This document shows positions 23,038 to 35,599 of a stretch of DNA of 64,000 bases, one piece after another. The stretch's first letter is position 1; each line of letters begins with the position of its first letter. Both the position numbers and the translations under genes were made by a program. The notes below the pieces were generated by a model that worked only from the letters and a program-made list of their open reading frames with translations, ran no database searches and was not told the origin of the DNA. Origin of the DNA: Pleurodeles waltl (lineage: Eukaryota > Chordata > Amphibia > Caudata > Salamandridae); assembly GCF_031143425.1 (NCBI RefSeq), contig NC_090447.1, forward strand, positions 131,769,106 through 131,833,105, read 5' to 3'.

Positions 23038-23963
23038 ATAATATTATAATCCTCCAGCAAGTAAGCAAGTACATTAGCAATTGTTATAGGCCGTGATCCT
23101 ATAATACGTGGGAAATGCTTATCAATGGGCCTTTAAAGTGGGTGAGAGCTTTCATTGCTCAGTACAGTCAAAAGTCAGATGAGGAAGCAGAGTCATGCAT
23201 TTTTTCAGACAGTAATGGTTTAACAAACTAAATATTGTAAAAGTGGAACAGACTAAAAGAAAGTAAATGTATCCAGGGTGTAAGACTATTTTAAGTCATG
23301 ATAACTCCCTTTTGATTTATGCAGCGCCGAACAACTATTTCTTTAACCACCAACTGAAGTATCTGAAAGTGGAGAATTACACAGATTAATGGGATTAAAA
23401 GAAACTCGGACATAAAAGTCATGGAAGGGAAAGTAAAGGGCAAATTATATACTGGTAGGCAGTGATGCTGAAAGGCACAGTGAGCAGCGGAAACAATAAA
23501 GAATTGTGTATACCACTGAGTAAAACAGTTTCATAAATGATAGTGTTAAGATAAAGGAAGAGTGCACCACTCACAGATAAACATATTGGGCGAGAAGAAT
23601 AACAGCAGAGAGTGTCAATAAGAAAGAGTGGAGAACGTAAGGAGAGGCATGGAAAGATTGTGATTAAGAAAAATATAGTTAGCAAGTGAACCAAACATAA
23701 AGATTGTGATAGAGAGGGAGAGTTAGAGGGAGAGTGTGTGAGAGAGAAATATAGAGGGACAGAGACTATAGTGAGTTTGAAAGATATAGAATGGCAACAA
23801 GAGAGCAAGAAAATGAATCTTAAGGAAAGTATGTCTCAAGAGAGGCTGACAGGGTGAGATAGAGAAAATGGTTTAAGAGCACATACCACAGAGAGATACA
23901 CCTTCATAAATTATAAGAATGAGAAAAATAAAGAATGCATCACTCACAGATGAGCATATGGAG

Positions 23964-24488
23964 CAGGCTTCTCCAACGAGTAGCCCATGAGCTACTGGTA
24001 GCTCTCCGGCTTCCTGGAAGTAGCTCTCCTGTGTGCAGCATGACCTGCTAAATTAGAAGCTTTTTTTGTTTGAATTAAATATGTTTCCTAAAATTGAAAG
24101 GTGTGTCTTCAGGGTGAAAAGTTGCGTGTTTTCACATCTAATAAGCTGATGTTTGGAGAAAAATGGATTACAAAAATATATTTAAATTTTATATCAGAGT
24201 GATAAATCATGGAATATTAATAATATTACCCTATTGTCTGGTGCATTGCAACTATGGCTGACATGTAACATCCAAGTAGGGACATTCCACAATTAAAAAG
24301 CCTTTTTATATTATTGCTGGCAACTTTGCCTGATGCACTAAGTTTATAATGCTAGTAACCTTGCATGGGGTGGCCACTAACGTAATCTTGTCTGATGTGG
24401 TCACTATTAAAACTCTAATAATGTTGGTAGCTCAGGATCATTTTCATTGAACTATAACTCTAATTACAGAATTGGTTGGAAACCCCTG
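23964..24488. mobile_element. hAT-type MITE
   Basis: The TIRs are CAGGCTTCTCCAAC and GTTGGAAACCCCTG. The flanking octamers atatggag and atataaac match at 5 of 8 positions, a decayed 8-bp duplication. No coding capacity. Confidence 0.7.
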
Positions 24489-24775
24489 ATATAAACAGAG
24501 GGGATGTGTCATTTTAAAAGAATAATAGTGTGGAATGCAGTGGGGATTAATTTGGACCCAGCTCAATCAAAATACATGATGGAATAAACATTGTTACAGA
24601 GAAAGAGAGCAATATTAATAAAGACTTTGCAGGACAGAATAAATATGTATTAAATGTTAGTGTAAAGACGTTAGACTGATATGTATCATGACATTTTGCA
24701 AATGCATAAAGCGAGGAAGTGAGGGAAAGAGAAATAGGGAAACAGGGTGAAGTAAAGACTGTGACAGAATGAAAC

Positions 24776-25102
24776 CAATGCTTAACCTGTGCTTGTTGTT
24801 TTGGTTGTGTAGCACCAGAACTTATTTTTGAGGGCTGTCGCTTACTTTTCTGCCACAAGCATTTACTGCAAGGAAAAGACGCATATGAGAAAGACCGAGG
24901 AAGAGAAAAGCGAAAAAGCATCAGAATGGAAGAAAGCAGAAAGCTGCAGGAGTGAGCTGCAGGGAGTGGCTGTAAATGAATTAAAGAGGCCCGCGATGGT
25001 GTCAGGATTACAATGCCTCAGTATCCTATGCTCGCACATTTAATTGCAGCAGCAGAGGAGGGCTTTGGGCACCCATAAGTTTTTACTTACAAATTAAGCA
25101 CT
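24776..25102. mobile_element. hAT-type MITE related to 55969-56302
   Basis: The ends are CAATGCTTAACCTG and CAAATTAAGCACT. The interior aligns by eye with 55969-56302 through agaaagcag, aagagtgagctg / gagtgagctgcag, ttaaagaggc and gctcgcacatt. The target duplication is not clear. Confidence 0.65.
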
Positions 25103-25674
25103 AAATAAAATGTTAAGAATGGGAAGAAGTGAGTAGCTCTGAGATTAGAAGAATGAAAGTAGGAGCAAGGAAGATGGGCTTGGGCAGAGCAGACCAGAGT
25201 TATAGAAAAAGTACAATAGACAGACAAGAGAAGGTGCAAAGGATAACACAATTAAGCTTAAAAAGATGTAAGAGACAAAAATAAGGAAGAAGAGCGGACT
25301 AAGTGAGGAATCAAGAGATAGAACTATAGAGGTAAAGAGTCAATTATCTATAAATTTGGATTCAAATTTGTATTGTGTATTTTAATTTGCTTATATTCTT
25401 ACCTTTTTGGACATCTTTATCTTCATTGGTGTGAATTTAATTATTTGATAACATGCTCATTAGCGATTTGCTTTTGAGACGTTCTTCTCTATTGAAGACT
25501 CTGTAATATTTTACTTCACTATAGGTCAAGTGTATCGTGAGGGTGAGTTTTTGAAGAAATGACATACAAATTGGAATAACAAATAAGAGAGATAGAGATT
25601 TCAAGTTGTGCTTTTCATTGAAAGTGTTGGGCCACACTAAAACAGTGTGAACTAAAAATGAACAGCAGATGTTC

Positions 25675-27306
25675 TGTTGGAAATAGGTGAAAATAATAAG
25701 AAGCGGGAAGTAAGTGTAAGAGGTCGTCGCAGCATAGATGACAGAGGCCATAGCGACAATGAGCCTACGATGACTGTAGGGTTGTCGCGCCTCGGCAACG
25801 TCCATGGGTTCAGGTGAAGGCGGCGCCGCAGGTTTCGTGCAGTGGTGTCCTTTGCGAAGTCGCTTGAAGTCGTCCGGCTTTGTTTCATAGGATTTCACTA
25901 GAAATTCATTTTCAGGGTCCCAGGAACTGGAATGGCACCCTCTGGCAAGCTACAGTCCACAACATACAGACTCAGAAACAGGTTGGTGAAGCCTTTGCTG
26001 TCGTTTAGGCTTCCAAAACAGAAGGCAAACTCAGGCCAAGCCCTTGGAGATACCTAACAAGCAGAAATGCACAACAAAGTCCAGTATTTGTCCCCTTTCG
26101 CAGGCAGAAGCAGCAACTGCAGGATAGCCCAACAAAGCACAGTCACAGCAGGGGCAGCACTTCTTTTCATCTCTTCAGCTCTTCTCCTGGCAGAGGTTTC
26201 TCTTGAATTCTTAAAATAATATATAGTCTGGGGCTTTGGGTCCAATACTTACACCCCTTTCTGCCTTTGAAGTTGCCCAACTTCAAAGACAAGTCTCTGT
26301 AGTTTACATGATGCCACCTTGCCCAGGCTTGGCTCCAGGCGCACACCAGGGAGTTGGAGACTGCTTTGTGTGAGGGTATGAACAACCCTTTCAGGTGCAA
26401 GTGACCACTCCTCCCTCCACTTTAGCCCAGATGACCTATCATATTATGCAAATTACACCCCAGCACCCCTGTTGAGTCACTGTCTAGTAGAGATGCACAA
26501 ACAGGCCAACTGTCAGTCTGACCCAGAAAAGGAACCCAAATACAGGCAGAGTCACAGAATGGTTTAAGCAAGAATATGCCCACTTTCTAAAAGAGGCATC
26601 TACAAACTAACAATCTAAAAACCACCATAACTAAAGGATGTATTTTTAAATTGTGAGTTCAGCGACCCCAAACTCCACATTTCTATCTGCTCTCAAAGGG
26701 AAACTGCACTTTTAGGATATTTAAAGGCAACCCCCAGGTTAAACTATGACAGAAATAGGCCTTGCAACAGTGAAAACCAAGTTTGATAGTATTTCACTGT
26801 CAGGACTTGTAAAACCCACAGGTACATGTCCTACCTTTAACATATTCTGCACCCTGCTCATGGGGCTACTTAGGGCCTAACTTAGGGGTGCCTTACAGGT
26901 ATTAAAAGGGAAGGTTTAGGCTTGGCAAGTGAGTGCACTTGCCAGGTCGAATTGGCAGTATTAAAACCTACACACACAGACGCTGCAGCAGCAGGTCTGA
27001 GCCATGTTTATAGGGCTACTCATTTGGGTGGCACAATCAGTGCTGCAGGCCCACTAGTAGTATTTGATTTACAGGCCCTAGGCACCTCTAGTTCACTTTA
27101 TAGGGATTTACTAGTAAATCAAATATGCCAATCAGGGATGAACCAATCACCAATACAATTTACACAGAGAGCATATGCACATTAGCATTGGTTAGCAGTG
27201 GTAAAGTGCCTAGAGTCCTAAAGCCAACAAAAACTGGTCAGAAAAACTTGGAGGAAGGAGGCAAAAATGTTTGGGGATGACCCTTCAAAAAAGGCCAGGT
27301 CCAACA
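25675..27306 (-). mobile_element. Solo LTR of the Gypsy family, minus orientation, short form
   Basis: The outer ends are TGTTGGAAATAGG and GGTCCAACA. The body matches the other LTRs in the window through gcacactagtagtatttga-type and acttgccagg words. Its promoter palindrome and TATA-like site are at 26248-26288. The segment between 25690 and 25900 resembles 62400-62680 rather than the longer LTRs, so these two belong to a shorter subfamily. The flanks (tgttc, gtaac) do not match convincingly. Confidence 0.7.
26248..26288 (-). promoter_or_regulatory. LTR core promoter: inverted CTTTGAAG palindrome plus TATA-like
   Basis: The palindrome at 26265-26288 has 11-nt perfect arms (ctttgaagttg / caacttcaaag). 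The TATA-like tgtaag on the minus strand starts at 26253, 12 nt beyond the palindrome. Confidence 0.6.
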
Positions 27307-27499
27307 GTAACAATGTAATATAGTTCAAAATTGCAATTGAAGTAATGCATAAACCACAAGGATGAAGGAGGTTTGTAAATGTCACCAGAACCCCGTGATG
27401 GCAATACAGTACAGGACTATATTATACACTGTACTTATTAATATGTTTTGCATTCCCCCTTTATTCAGAGTAGGTTATTGCTTCTGTAAGTTTTCTACC

Positions 27500-27970
27500 T
27501 CACCTATCTCTAGTTCTAGCGTCACATTATGTTCTGATAGCACTAAAGCCTGTGCCAAAGTGAAATCCCTTACTAAACACCAACTTGATTTAATTTACTT
27601 TATTAATTGTCATGTTTTTTTCTGAAACTTGGCTTCATGAGTCTTCTGCTGCGCATATTGCTATGGCTGTTCCTGGGAGCTATTTAATGAAAAGTGTTGA
27701 AAATATAAATAAATGAGATGGGAATGTGGCTGTAATTTACACAACCAATTTCACTTATTTACTTATTAATCTCTCCTATATTCTACAGGTGAATGCTTGG
27801 CATTTACTCTTATTATTAACTCTACCTTTACTGCTACAGGGACCCTGATTTACAGGCTTCTGAATGCTGAAGTTAATTTTGTGGCAGATCTGGCTTATTT
27901 TGTTTCTTCCCTTGGTCTTAAATATTAGAACTTTATGGTATCCCGAGATTTAAAATTTCCTACAGATAAA
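27500..27970 (+). pseudogene. LINE endonuclease remnant (L2/CR1-like)
   Basis: Read across frames, the segment gives phrases typical of the APE-type endonuclease of L2/CR1/Rex-like LINEs. These include an ETWLHESSAAHIAMAVPGSY-type block near 27620-27690, then NVAVIY, then a TGTLIYR-like block near 27840. Several frameshifts and stops are present. The family assignment rests on motif resemblance only. Confidence 0.5.
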
Positions 27971-30200
27971 CTGAAGTAGAGAACCACTCTGGATGAGAAA
28001 GTTTGGGACTGAAACAGGATGCACAAAATCCCTTACATTCACATCATTAAATGTGATGCGTATGTATACCTGTGTCCCTTGTTTGGACTGACCAATGTAT
28101 AGTACCCTTTTCCATTAGAATTAGTGAATTGATATGTATATCTCAGTCTGAGTTGCCCAAGCTACAAACTCTGACTTGCATTTAGTGTTTGTAGTTAGGT
28201 CTGAGTTATTGGTTAGTAGTGTGCATATAGTATGTGTAGTTATGTCTGAGTTTCTGTTAAAATGCCTTGTTTTGTTTTTCTAACTTTGGCACCAATCAAC
28301 ATATCTGCATAAAGTTTTCTGAAAAAGGTTAACATAATTTGACTTTGGCATAGCAAGTTCCATTAAGTTTCCTTCCCTCAAGGGGGAAGGAGGTGATCAA
28401 AAAATTTGGCATTTCCTATTTTAATATGCGTATGATTATTTGCTCTCCTATACATAGAATGGCTCAAAATTATTTCATCAAACTTAGCACACAATTTGAA
28501 CTTTACTTAAAGAAGTAACTTTGCTTTGTTTGGTGTTCAGTTTTTTTCCAAGTTATCAATTGATTTTTAACTCTGTTCCATGTGGTCTTAAAAGGGTTAA
28601 AATGGACATCTAGACTAATATTCTGCAGATTGTTGTGAACGTGGGCTTGTGGACCATTCACAGAATATATTGTAGAATGTCTAATCTTAGTTGATGAGCA
28701 ACTTCTCTTTCCTATCTTCCATGTTCCCAAGCCCAAGACTGTGGGCCCAAATACATTGTTTAGCTGGTCACAACAGAGACAAATCTGCTGCTGACACCAG
28801 TACATGCACAGGGCTTTAAAAAAGTAAAATGAGTCATTAGAGGCCAGGGGTTGTTTCTACTCACTACCTAGCTCAAAAGGTGGAGACCAAAAGGGACAAC
28901 CCTTAGATTAAAATAAAAAGGAGGTTTTGCTATGGGTCCTTTGGCCCCTAGACAGGGTTCATGGATCCTGGTGAGGCTCCAAGGACAACAAACTACACCT
29001 TGTGGTCTGCAAACCTCCAGCAAGTACTCTTGGAGTCACTCTGGACTACCGGTTGGACTCATGAATCCTAGCTCAGGTTCCTCAAATTCACACAAATGTG
29101 TGAGCCCTTTATGGCTCTCCCACAGGGTTTGCAAACCAAGTCCTGGGCCCTCAGACATTGCAGGAAGTCCAAAAAAACTCAGACATCTGTATCGCAACAA
29201 CCCAAACCAAGGTCTGTGGATCCAAACAAAAAGAGACCAGTCTCTGCTTGAGTATCCAAAGCCATGTGAAGAGAGTTAGGTCAGTAGCTTCAGTTTAGGG
29301 CCCAACGAAAAACCAGTCCCTATTGCCAACCCTCTAAGCACAATGTTGATGACCATTCCCAGTGAGAGTTGGCCACTCACTCAGGGTGTGGCTCTGGGGT
29401 ATTCTCAAAGCACCTGCACACAAAAGGCTGCATAGAGACAACAAGCAAATCATCTTGGACAGTGCAACTGGAACACCTTTTTCAAACACTGGTATACCAC
29501 TCTCTTTCCAAACCGTGGAGTTTCACAAATTTCTGAAAATACCTACAAACCTTCACCAAATTATTTACTTTAAATTTTCAGCTTCTTGCGGAGTGTTTTT
29601 TGTGGACTCGGCTGTCTGAAGTGAAAGGGCTAATCACCAGTTTACCTCTCCTAAAGCTAAATATCTGCATTCGAACAAATAAAATTCATGGTTACTGTAT
29701 TTAATGAAAACATTATTAATAAAGTAAAAGTTGTAACTGAGATAGCGTATGGTCTCCTTCTTGTGGCTGTAGGGGCTGCTCCTAATAGATGCCAGGCTTC
29801 CCCATGTGTTTACTATTAATAGAGTGTACTTCCTGGTATCACAATCTGCACTCCTTTCTTGTGCTACAAATTACCTGTGCTCTCGGATGATTCTCAAAAC
29901 ATAACATGCAATCCTGTGTTTCATTCCTGCCACTGACAGCTTCTTCAAAAAAGTGCAATAATACAAACAGAGAGTAAATGGCTCTGGCTCATTCTTTAGA
30001 TCAGCCCAATTCAGCCATTGGTTTTAATTTGTTTTTCATGGTTTTCTAGTATTTGGATGGATTGTCTATCAAGGCCATGGCATTTTGTATATGGTTGCAT
30101 TGTTCTGTGTTTCACGGATGGTTACTATCTTTTACATTTAGATGATAGAGGTCAAGTAGTTCTTTAGTCAGACCAGTGTCATTGCGTGCTTCTTGATGTA
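27971..30200. other. DNA without recognised genes
   Basis: AT-rich. ORFs at 28503-28805 and 28932-29279 read with no family motif. 28820-29640 has higher GC and repeated gggtttgcaaacc-like words and could be an unrecognised dispersed repeat. No termini identified. Confidence 0.4.
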
Positions 30201-31170
30201 TTTACTTTTCTGACACAACACTTTAATTGTGATTTTTCTTGACTTGTTTGTTTTAGTAAGAGTTTTCATATTGAATACCTTATCCTGTTAAAAACAGGGG
30301 GCCCGATTTAGATATTAGTGGATGAGTTACTCCCTTTTATCCAATTATATTGTTAGGGATTTAGGGCCTCATTAGGAGTTTGGCAATCAGACGAGCCGAC
30401 CACCAAAATCGCAGGGAAGATGCCATTGTCATACTGGTGGTAACCCCCCAAGCATATTACAATGTTCCTGCTGGGATGACCTGCTGAAACATAGCATTAT
30501 GTGTTCCCGCTGGGCTGACCGGTGGGAAAAGTGCTACAATATTGGCCTTGGCTCCTTAAATGGTGCCAAGGCAAATACAGTAGCACACCAGCCCCATCAA
30601 AATGTGCACTGTTGGCAGTGCAGACACTGTGCATTCCAATGGTGCTGTGCAGGGGGAACCCCGCATCATGGCCCCCAGCACTGTATTTACTTTGCTGACA
30701 ACACTTTAGTTGTTGTTTTTTTTGGCATATTCGTTTTTGTAAGTGTTTTCATATTGGATACCTTATCCTCTTAAAAACAGGGTGCCTGATTTAGATATTA
30801 GCGGATGAGTTACTCTTTCACAGAGGTGATGGGTATCCTGTTCTAAATCTAAATTTCATTATATCCTTTGGGATTTAGGGCCTCATTAGGAGTTTGGTGG
30901 TCAGATGAGCCGACTGCCAAACTCTCAGGGAGGATGCCACCGTCATTCCAGTGCTGTCCCCCTCTGAGCATATTACAACAGTGATAAGATATAGGCCTCA
31001 GCTCCTTTAAGGGAGCTGAGGCCTATACCGTAGCACACCAGCACCATCGGAAAAAGCAGACAATGCACATTCCAATGGTACTGGGCAGGGGGACCCCTGC
31101 ACTGGCCATGCCTGTGACATAGGCAGTGCACGGGCCCCCCTATGACCTCCGGCTCTGGCTTTCCGCCAGA
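30201..31170. repeat. 485-bp tandem duplication across nested MITEs
   Basis: 30201-30685 and 30686-31170 are diverged direct copies. Each begins tttactt, passes through tttcatattg.ataccttatcct, then the left end of a family-B MITE (gatttagatatta), then the left end of a family-C MITE (gggcctcattaggagtttgg). The right copy continues into complete B and C elements; the left copy is cut at 30685. Divergence looks substantial, so the duplication is old. Confidence 0.75.
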
Positions 31171-31496
31171 CTTTCCAGGGCAGGGTCCCCATCATGGAAA
31201 GTCTGAAGGAAAACTGATTTTTAATCAGCCAGGAAGCGCTAAATTCAGCGCCACCCTGGTTGAGTACAACTCCGACCGGTGTCATCCTGTGGGGAACCAT
31301 GTTCCTGGTGGGGACAATGGTCCCCTGGTGGGTCCACCCACCAGAGTTGTAATGTTGTGGCAGTCCAACCATTATCGTGAGTTTTGCGGTCCTTGGACCT
31401 CCAGCATTGTAATGAGGCCCTTAGATTTTGTTGAATGGGATATCCATCACCGTTGTGACAGAGCTACTCATCTGCCAAAATCTAAATCAGATCCAG
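30780..31496. mobile_element. Family-B MITE interrupted by a family-C MITE
   Basis: The B ends are gcctgatttagatatta (left) and aaatctaaatcagatcc (right, to 31496). The inner arm gatgagttactctttcac pairs with the right-side sequence ending gagctactcatc. The C element 30878-31420 is inserted in its centre. Confidence 0.75.
30878..31420. mobile_element. Harbinger-type MITE, family C, TSD TTA
   Basis: It begins GGGCCTCATTAGGAG and ends CATTGTAATGAGGCCC, flanked by TTA at 30875-30877 and 31421-31423. The 543-bp body has agctcctttaa / ttaagggagct-type stems. No gene. Its truncated twin starts at 30364. Confidence 0.85.
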
Positions 31497-31786
31497 AGTG
31501 TTATTCAATACTCTCTAAGTAAAGAAATGTGTGAACAGAATGTTGAAAAAATACAAACAAAACACTGTGTTTTTTGTCAAAATTATGTACTTTGCAACAT
31601 TTTTACCTTTTCTGTTCACCGATTTCAAAGCAAACTTCGTCTTCTCACTCTTCTTCATAAGACTCTTGTTGAGGGTAAAGGCTACATCTGCTAATGCAGT
31701 CTTTTCTGAAAAGGAGCCCTATTCATTATGAGGACATATGTGGGCAACATACACTTTGCATACATGTGCTTGAAAAAATTTGGTTA

Positions 31787-31982
31787 GCGATAACCAAGTG
31801 TTCTTCAAAAATTTTTATTTTTTCAAATAGAAAACAGAAGTTAAAATGGGTTTCAAAATGTTATATCAAAATATCAAATGTCCTAATATTCTGATATAAC
31901 ATTTTGAAAACCATGTCCATATCTGTTTTTGATTTGAAAAAATAGAGATCTTTCAAGAACATTTGGTTATCTGTAGCTTTAT
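31787..31982. repeat. Imperfect foldback, about 92-bp arms
   Basis: gataaccaagtgttcttcaa at the left pairs with the complement of ttgaaagatctc... to gttatc at the right. Towards the centre caaaatgttatatca pairs with tgatataacattttg. The arms look roughly 80 percent paired. Sequence outside the arms does not pair, so the foldback is bounded. It could be an AT-rich MITE. Confidence 0.65.
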
Positions 31983-32109
31983 TACCGTTGTTCTAGAAAT
32001 TACAGGGTGCCCCATTGTTTCATAAAAAGATTGGATGGCCGATTTTTCTCATTATCACTAACTTGTGAATGGGAAGATCGTGTGATGTTCTGCACACAGG
32101 GACATTAGA

Positions 32110-33235
32110 GTTCACACCACGTTCTGATCAAAAGGCTGCACAACATAGGAATCGGAGATAATGCCCTAAATTGGATTGGCTCCTTCCTCACAGGTAGAAC
32201 CTAGAGAATACACCTCCCTCTTTTCACCTCAGAACCTATGAACAACATCTGTGGCATCCATCAAAGTTCATCCCTCACCCCCACCCTGTGCAACACCTAC
32301 ATGACCCCCTTAGCTAACGTCATAAGATCACATGGACTAAGCATCATATCCTACGTTGAAGACACACAATTTATAATCTCACTATCAGAAGACACCGTTA
32401 ACAAACTTCTGCAAATGCATGACGAACATCGCCATCTGGATGAGAAGCAACTGCCTACAACTCAACACAGACAAGAAGGAACTACTGATTTTGGGAAACA
32501 CCTCCCCATGGAACGACGCATGGTGGCTCTCCGAACTTGGAACCCACCAACAATGACCAGCCAGGCCTGCAACCTTAGTATCATCCTGCACAACAAGTTG
32601 ACCATGACAACACAGATCAATGCAGTTTATGTCTCCTGCTTCCTCACCCTCCGCATGTTCCACAAGATTTTCCAGTGGCCCCTCTCTGATGCTAGACGCA
32701 CTGTCACTCAAGCCCTGGTCATTAGCTGACTGGACTGCGGTAATGCACTCTATGCAGGTGCTACAGCACAACTCCTCAAGAGATTACAGACAATATAAAA
32801 ATTCAGCATCCAGACTCATCCTTGGCCACCCCAGGTGGTCCCACATACACCCCCACCTCAAGAAGCTCCACTCGCTCCCCATTCAGAAGAGATGTAAGTT
32901 CAAGATATCGATCCCTGACTTCAAAGCCCTCTACAACACAGGATCAGAGTACATTAACCACCGATTGGATTTCCACCTCCCGTCCAGACACCTGCGTTCT
33001 GCGTCATTCTTCCTCATTCATACACCCCACATCCATCACAGTGACAGTGGAAGACTCTCCTTCACCCATCTCACTGTGAAACCCGAGAACAACCTACCAC
33101 TTTACCTACAGCCCATCGTCCTTCCTGCTGGAATTAAGAAGAGGACTCAGGACCTGGTTATTCAAATAAGCCCTGGCAGCAGCAATATCAGTGTCTCAAT
33201 ACCTCACAGATGATTAGTGGTGCTATACAAATCTT
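32110..33235 (+). pseudogene. 5'-truncated LINE (L2/CR1-like), RT C-half
   Basis: Readable blocks in order are a GIGDNALNWIGSFL-type thumb near 32150, the catalytic region read as SYVEDTQFIISLS (family usual YADDTQ) near 32350, LQLNTDK- and LGIIL-like pieces, then ARRTVTQAL, RLILGHP, HLKKLHSLPIQKRCKFKI and SRHLRSASFF up to about 33180. The tail gtgctatacaaatct near 33215 resembles L2-type 3' ends. Frameshifts occur near 32430 and 32720. It is plainly dead. Confidence 0.75.
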
Positions 33236-33505
33236 TCTGGATCGGATTGGAGTTTAATCCCCTCACACACACACACTGTATGGAGAGAGACTCAACAAGT
33301 TTGCAGTGTTTCTCTTCAGGTAGGTACACCACCACAAAAGTACAACCATGACCTTCCCAGACTAATTCTGTCAAGGCTGTGCGGCTGAGCAGCATTTTGA
33401 GTCAGCAATACCTCCTGTTTATTACACTATACCAAAGGTTTGGCTAGGCCCCTCCCATACCTGACAGCCATGATTGCACAGCTTTGCAGGAGGCAGCATG
33501 GTTCT

Positions 33506-35586
33506 TATTAGAAATGGGGACTATAGTTGACAGTGGTATACATCCTTGTCCAAGTAGGGACCACAACCCTAGTCAGGGTAAGTCACAAAACAATCGAAAT
33601 GATCCTGTGCCCACCCTCCGGTAGCTTGGTAGTGAGAAGTCAGACTTGACTTAGAAGGCAATGTGTATAGTATTTGTGCAAGAACACATACAATAACACA
33701 GTGAAAACACCACAAAAATACACCACAGAGGTTTATGAACATAGAGAATATTTATCTGAAAAACATACTGTTGAAACAGTGAAAATCCAATGTACACCAG
33801 CAAAGTTATGAATTTTTAAAGATTAAATCCCAATGATGCGCTTAGAAACACAATAGCTCCAACTGGGGCTATCACAGCATCATTGACGGAGTCATTTGCA
33901 ACAATCCAACACCACTGGTGCCGGTCAACGAGTCACATGGACCCCCAGGTACAGTACCTTTCAAAAACAAAGAAAGAAGGATGACGCACGGAGTCAGGGA
34001 GACGGGGCTTCGCTGGGGCCGGTGCGGTGTCACTCCCTTACGGCATCCAGGGAGATGAGGTGTCGGTTCTGCACTGCGAGGCAGGAGAAGGTGAGGTGTT
34101 GGTTCTGTCCGGTTGCAGAGCGAGCTGATGCAGCGTTGGTGGCGGTGTGTCAATTCAAGGTGACCCGGCGGGATCACTGGATCCAGTCAGTCAAGACACG
34201 ATGTGCCGACTTTAAAGTGTTGCGATGACCCTGTGTGACGTCTGCGGTGTCGTGGCAACATCAGACTTGTGTTGCCGGCTGCGGCCATTGCAAGCAGCGA
34301 TGTCCACAGAGCAGGAGCAGGGTGCAGCATCTGTGCTGGCAGCGCTGAAGTCGTTCTAGGTGTCACTGAAGTCGGAAAGCTAGCTACAAGCTAGTAGGTG
34401 AAGTCTTTGCTGTTCCTGAGACAGGAGTCAAGCTCAATCCAAGCCCTGGGAGAGCACTTATAGGGAATGCAGAGTCCTACCAACACAGTCAAAGGCCAGC
34501 AGGCAGCAGGGCAACACGCAGGGCAGAAGTCCTTCAAGCAGTCCATATGAGTCCTGTGGGGAGCCAGGCATGTCTTCTGACAGAGTTCCGGTATGGATCC
34601 AGAAGTGTCTGATTTGGTGGGGTCAGAGACCCAGTATGGATACCCAAAAATGCCTTTGAAGTGGGGGAAACTTCAAAGAGAGGTTGTGAATTGCACAAGT
34701 TCCCCTTTCAGCCCAGTCCTGCCTGCCAGGTTCCCTGTGAGGAGTTATCAGTCTTTTGTGTGAGGGCAGGCCACTGGCCTTTGAAATAGAGGTGTGAGCC
34801 CCTCCACCCTTCCAGCCGAGGAAGACCCATGCAGTATGCAGATGAATGCAGATGTGACTGAGTGGCCTGTGTTTGTGGTTGTCTGGGTGGAATGCACAAG
34901 GGGAGCTGTCAACCAGCATAGACCAGACGTGGTTTGGAGACAGGCTGTAAGGCACAGATCGCAGAAAGTGCAGAGAAATGCCTACTTTCTAAAAGTGGCA
35001 TTTCTAAAATATAGTAATATTAAAACTAACATTACCAGTAAGCAGGATTTTCTATTACCATTCTGGCTGTCCTAAATATGACCTGGCTACTACTTTCAGA
35101 TCAGAATCTACCACTCAAAGCTATATGAGGGAAGTTCTGCCCTATGGGTTACCTAGGGCCGACCTTAGGGGTGACTTATATGTAGAAAAAAAAGGGAGTT
35201 TGAGGCTTGAAAAGTAGTTTTAAATGCCAAGTCAAAGTGGCATTGAAACTGCACACACAGGCCTTGCAATGGCAGGCATGAGACATGATTAAGGGGCTAC
35301 TTATGTGGGTGGCACAATCAGTGCTGTAGGCCCACTAGTAGCATTTGATTTAGAGGCCCTTGGCACATGTAGTGCACTTTACTATGGACTTACAAGTAAA
35401 TTAAATATGCCAATTGGGTAGGAACCAATGTTACCATGTTTAAGGGAGGGAGCACATGCACTTTAGCACTGGTTAGCAGTGGTAAAGTGCACAGAGTCCT
35501 AAAACAGCAAAAAACAGTGTTAAAAAATTAGAGGGAGTTAGGCAAAAAGTGGGGGGATGATCACGCTAAGCCTGTCAGGTCTAACA
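33506..35586 (-). repeat. 3' LTR of the provirus
   Basis: It begins TATTAGAAATGGGG (TG changed to TA) and ends GTCAGGTCTAACA. It matches 50614-52732 along its length with many point differences. Inverted TGTTAGA / TCTAACA ends mark the family. Confidence 0.9.
34637..34678 (-). promoter_or_regulatory. LTR core promoter palindrome and TATA-like site
   Basis: Arms ctttgaag (34654-34661) and cttcaaag (34671-34678) lie around a 9-nt loop. Minus-strand tatcca starts at 34642, 12 nt beyond; TATA is decayed here. Confidence 0.55.
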
Positions 35587-35598
35587 TGTTTCCCCCCT
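35587..35598 (-). promoter_or_regulatory. Polypurine tract
   Basis: On the minus strand aggggggaaaca immediately precedes the 3' LTR, the expected plus-strand primer site. Confidence 0.75.
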
Positions 35599-35599
35599 A

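Larger units (their letters stand above)
20900..25340. other. Pyrimidine- then purine-skewed domain
   Basis: The plus strand is T/C-rich over about 20910-21480, then strongly A/G-rich (gagagagaaagag words) over 21480-22150, 23240-23960, 24500-24780 and 25080-25340. The segments at 23535-23600 and 23904-23962 share tcataaat..ta and the phrase cactcacagat.a.cata, suggesting an old repeat with a period of about 370 bp. Long serine- or phenylalanine-rich ORFs on either strand are composition artefacts. MITEs at 22469, 23964 and 24776 interrupt it. Confidence 0.55.

Noticed and set aside
22472..23096. 156- and 180-codon ORFs
   Set aside because: Overlap on opposite strands within a family-C MITE.
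21487..23808. Serine/phenylalanine-rich ORFs
   Set aside because: Explained by the purine-skewed strand. No motif.
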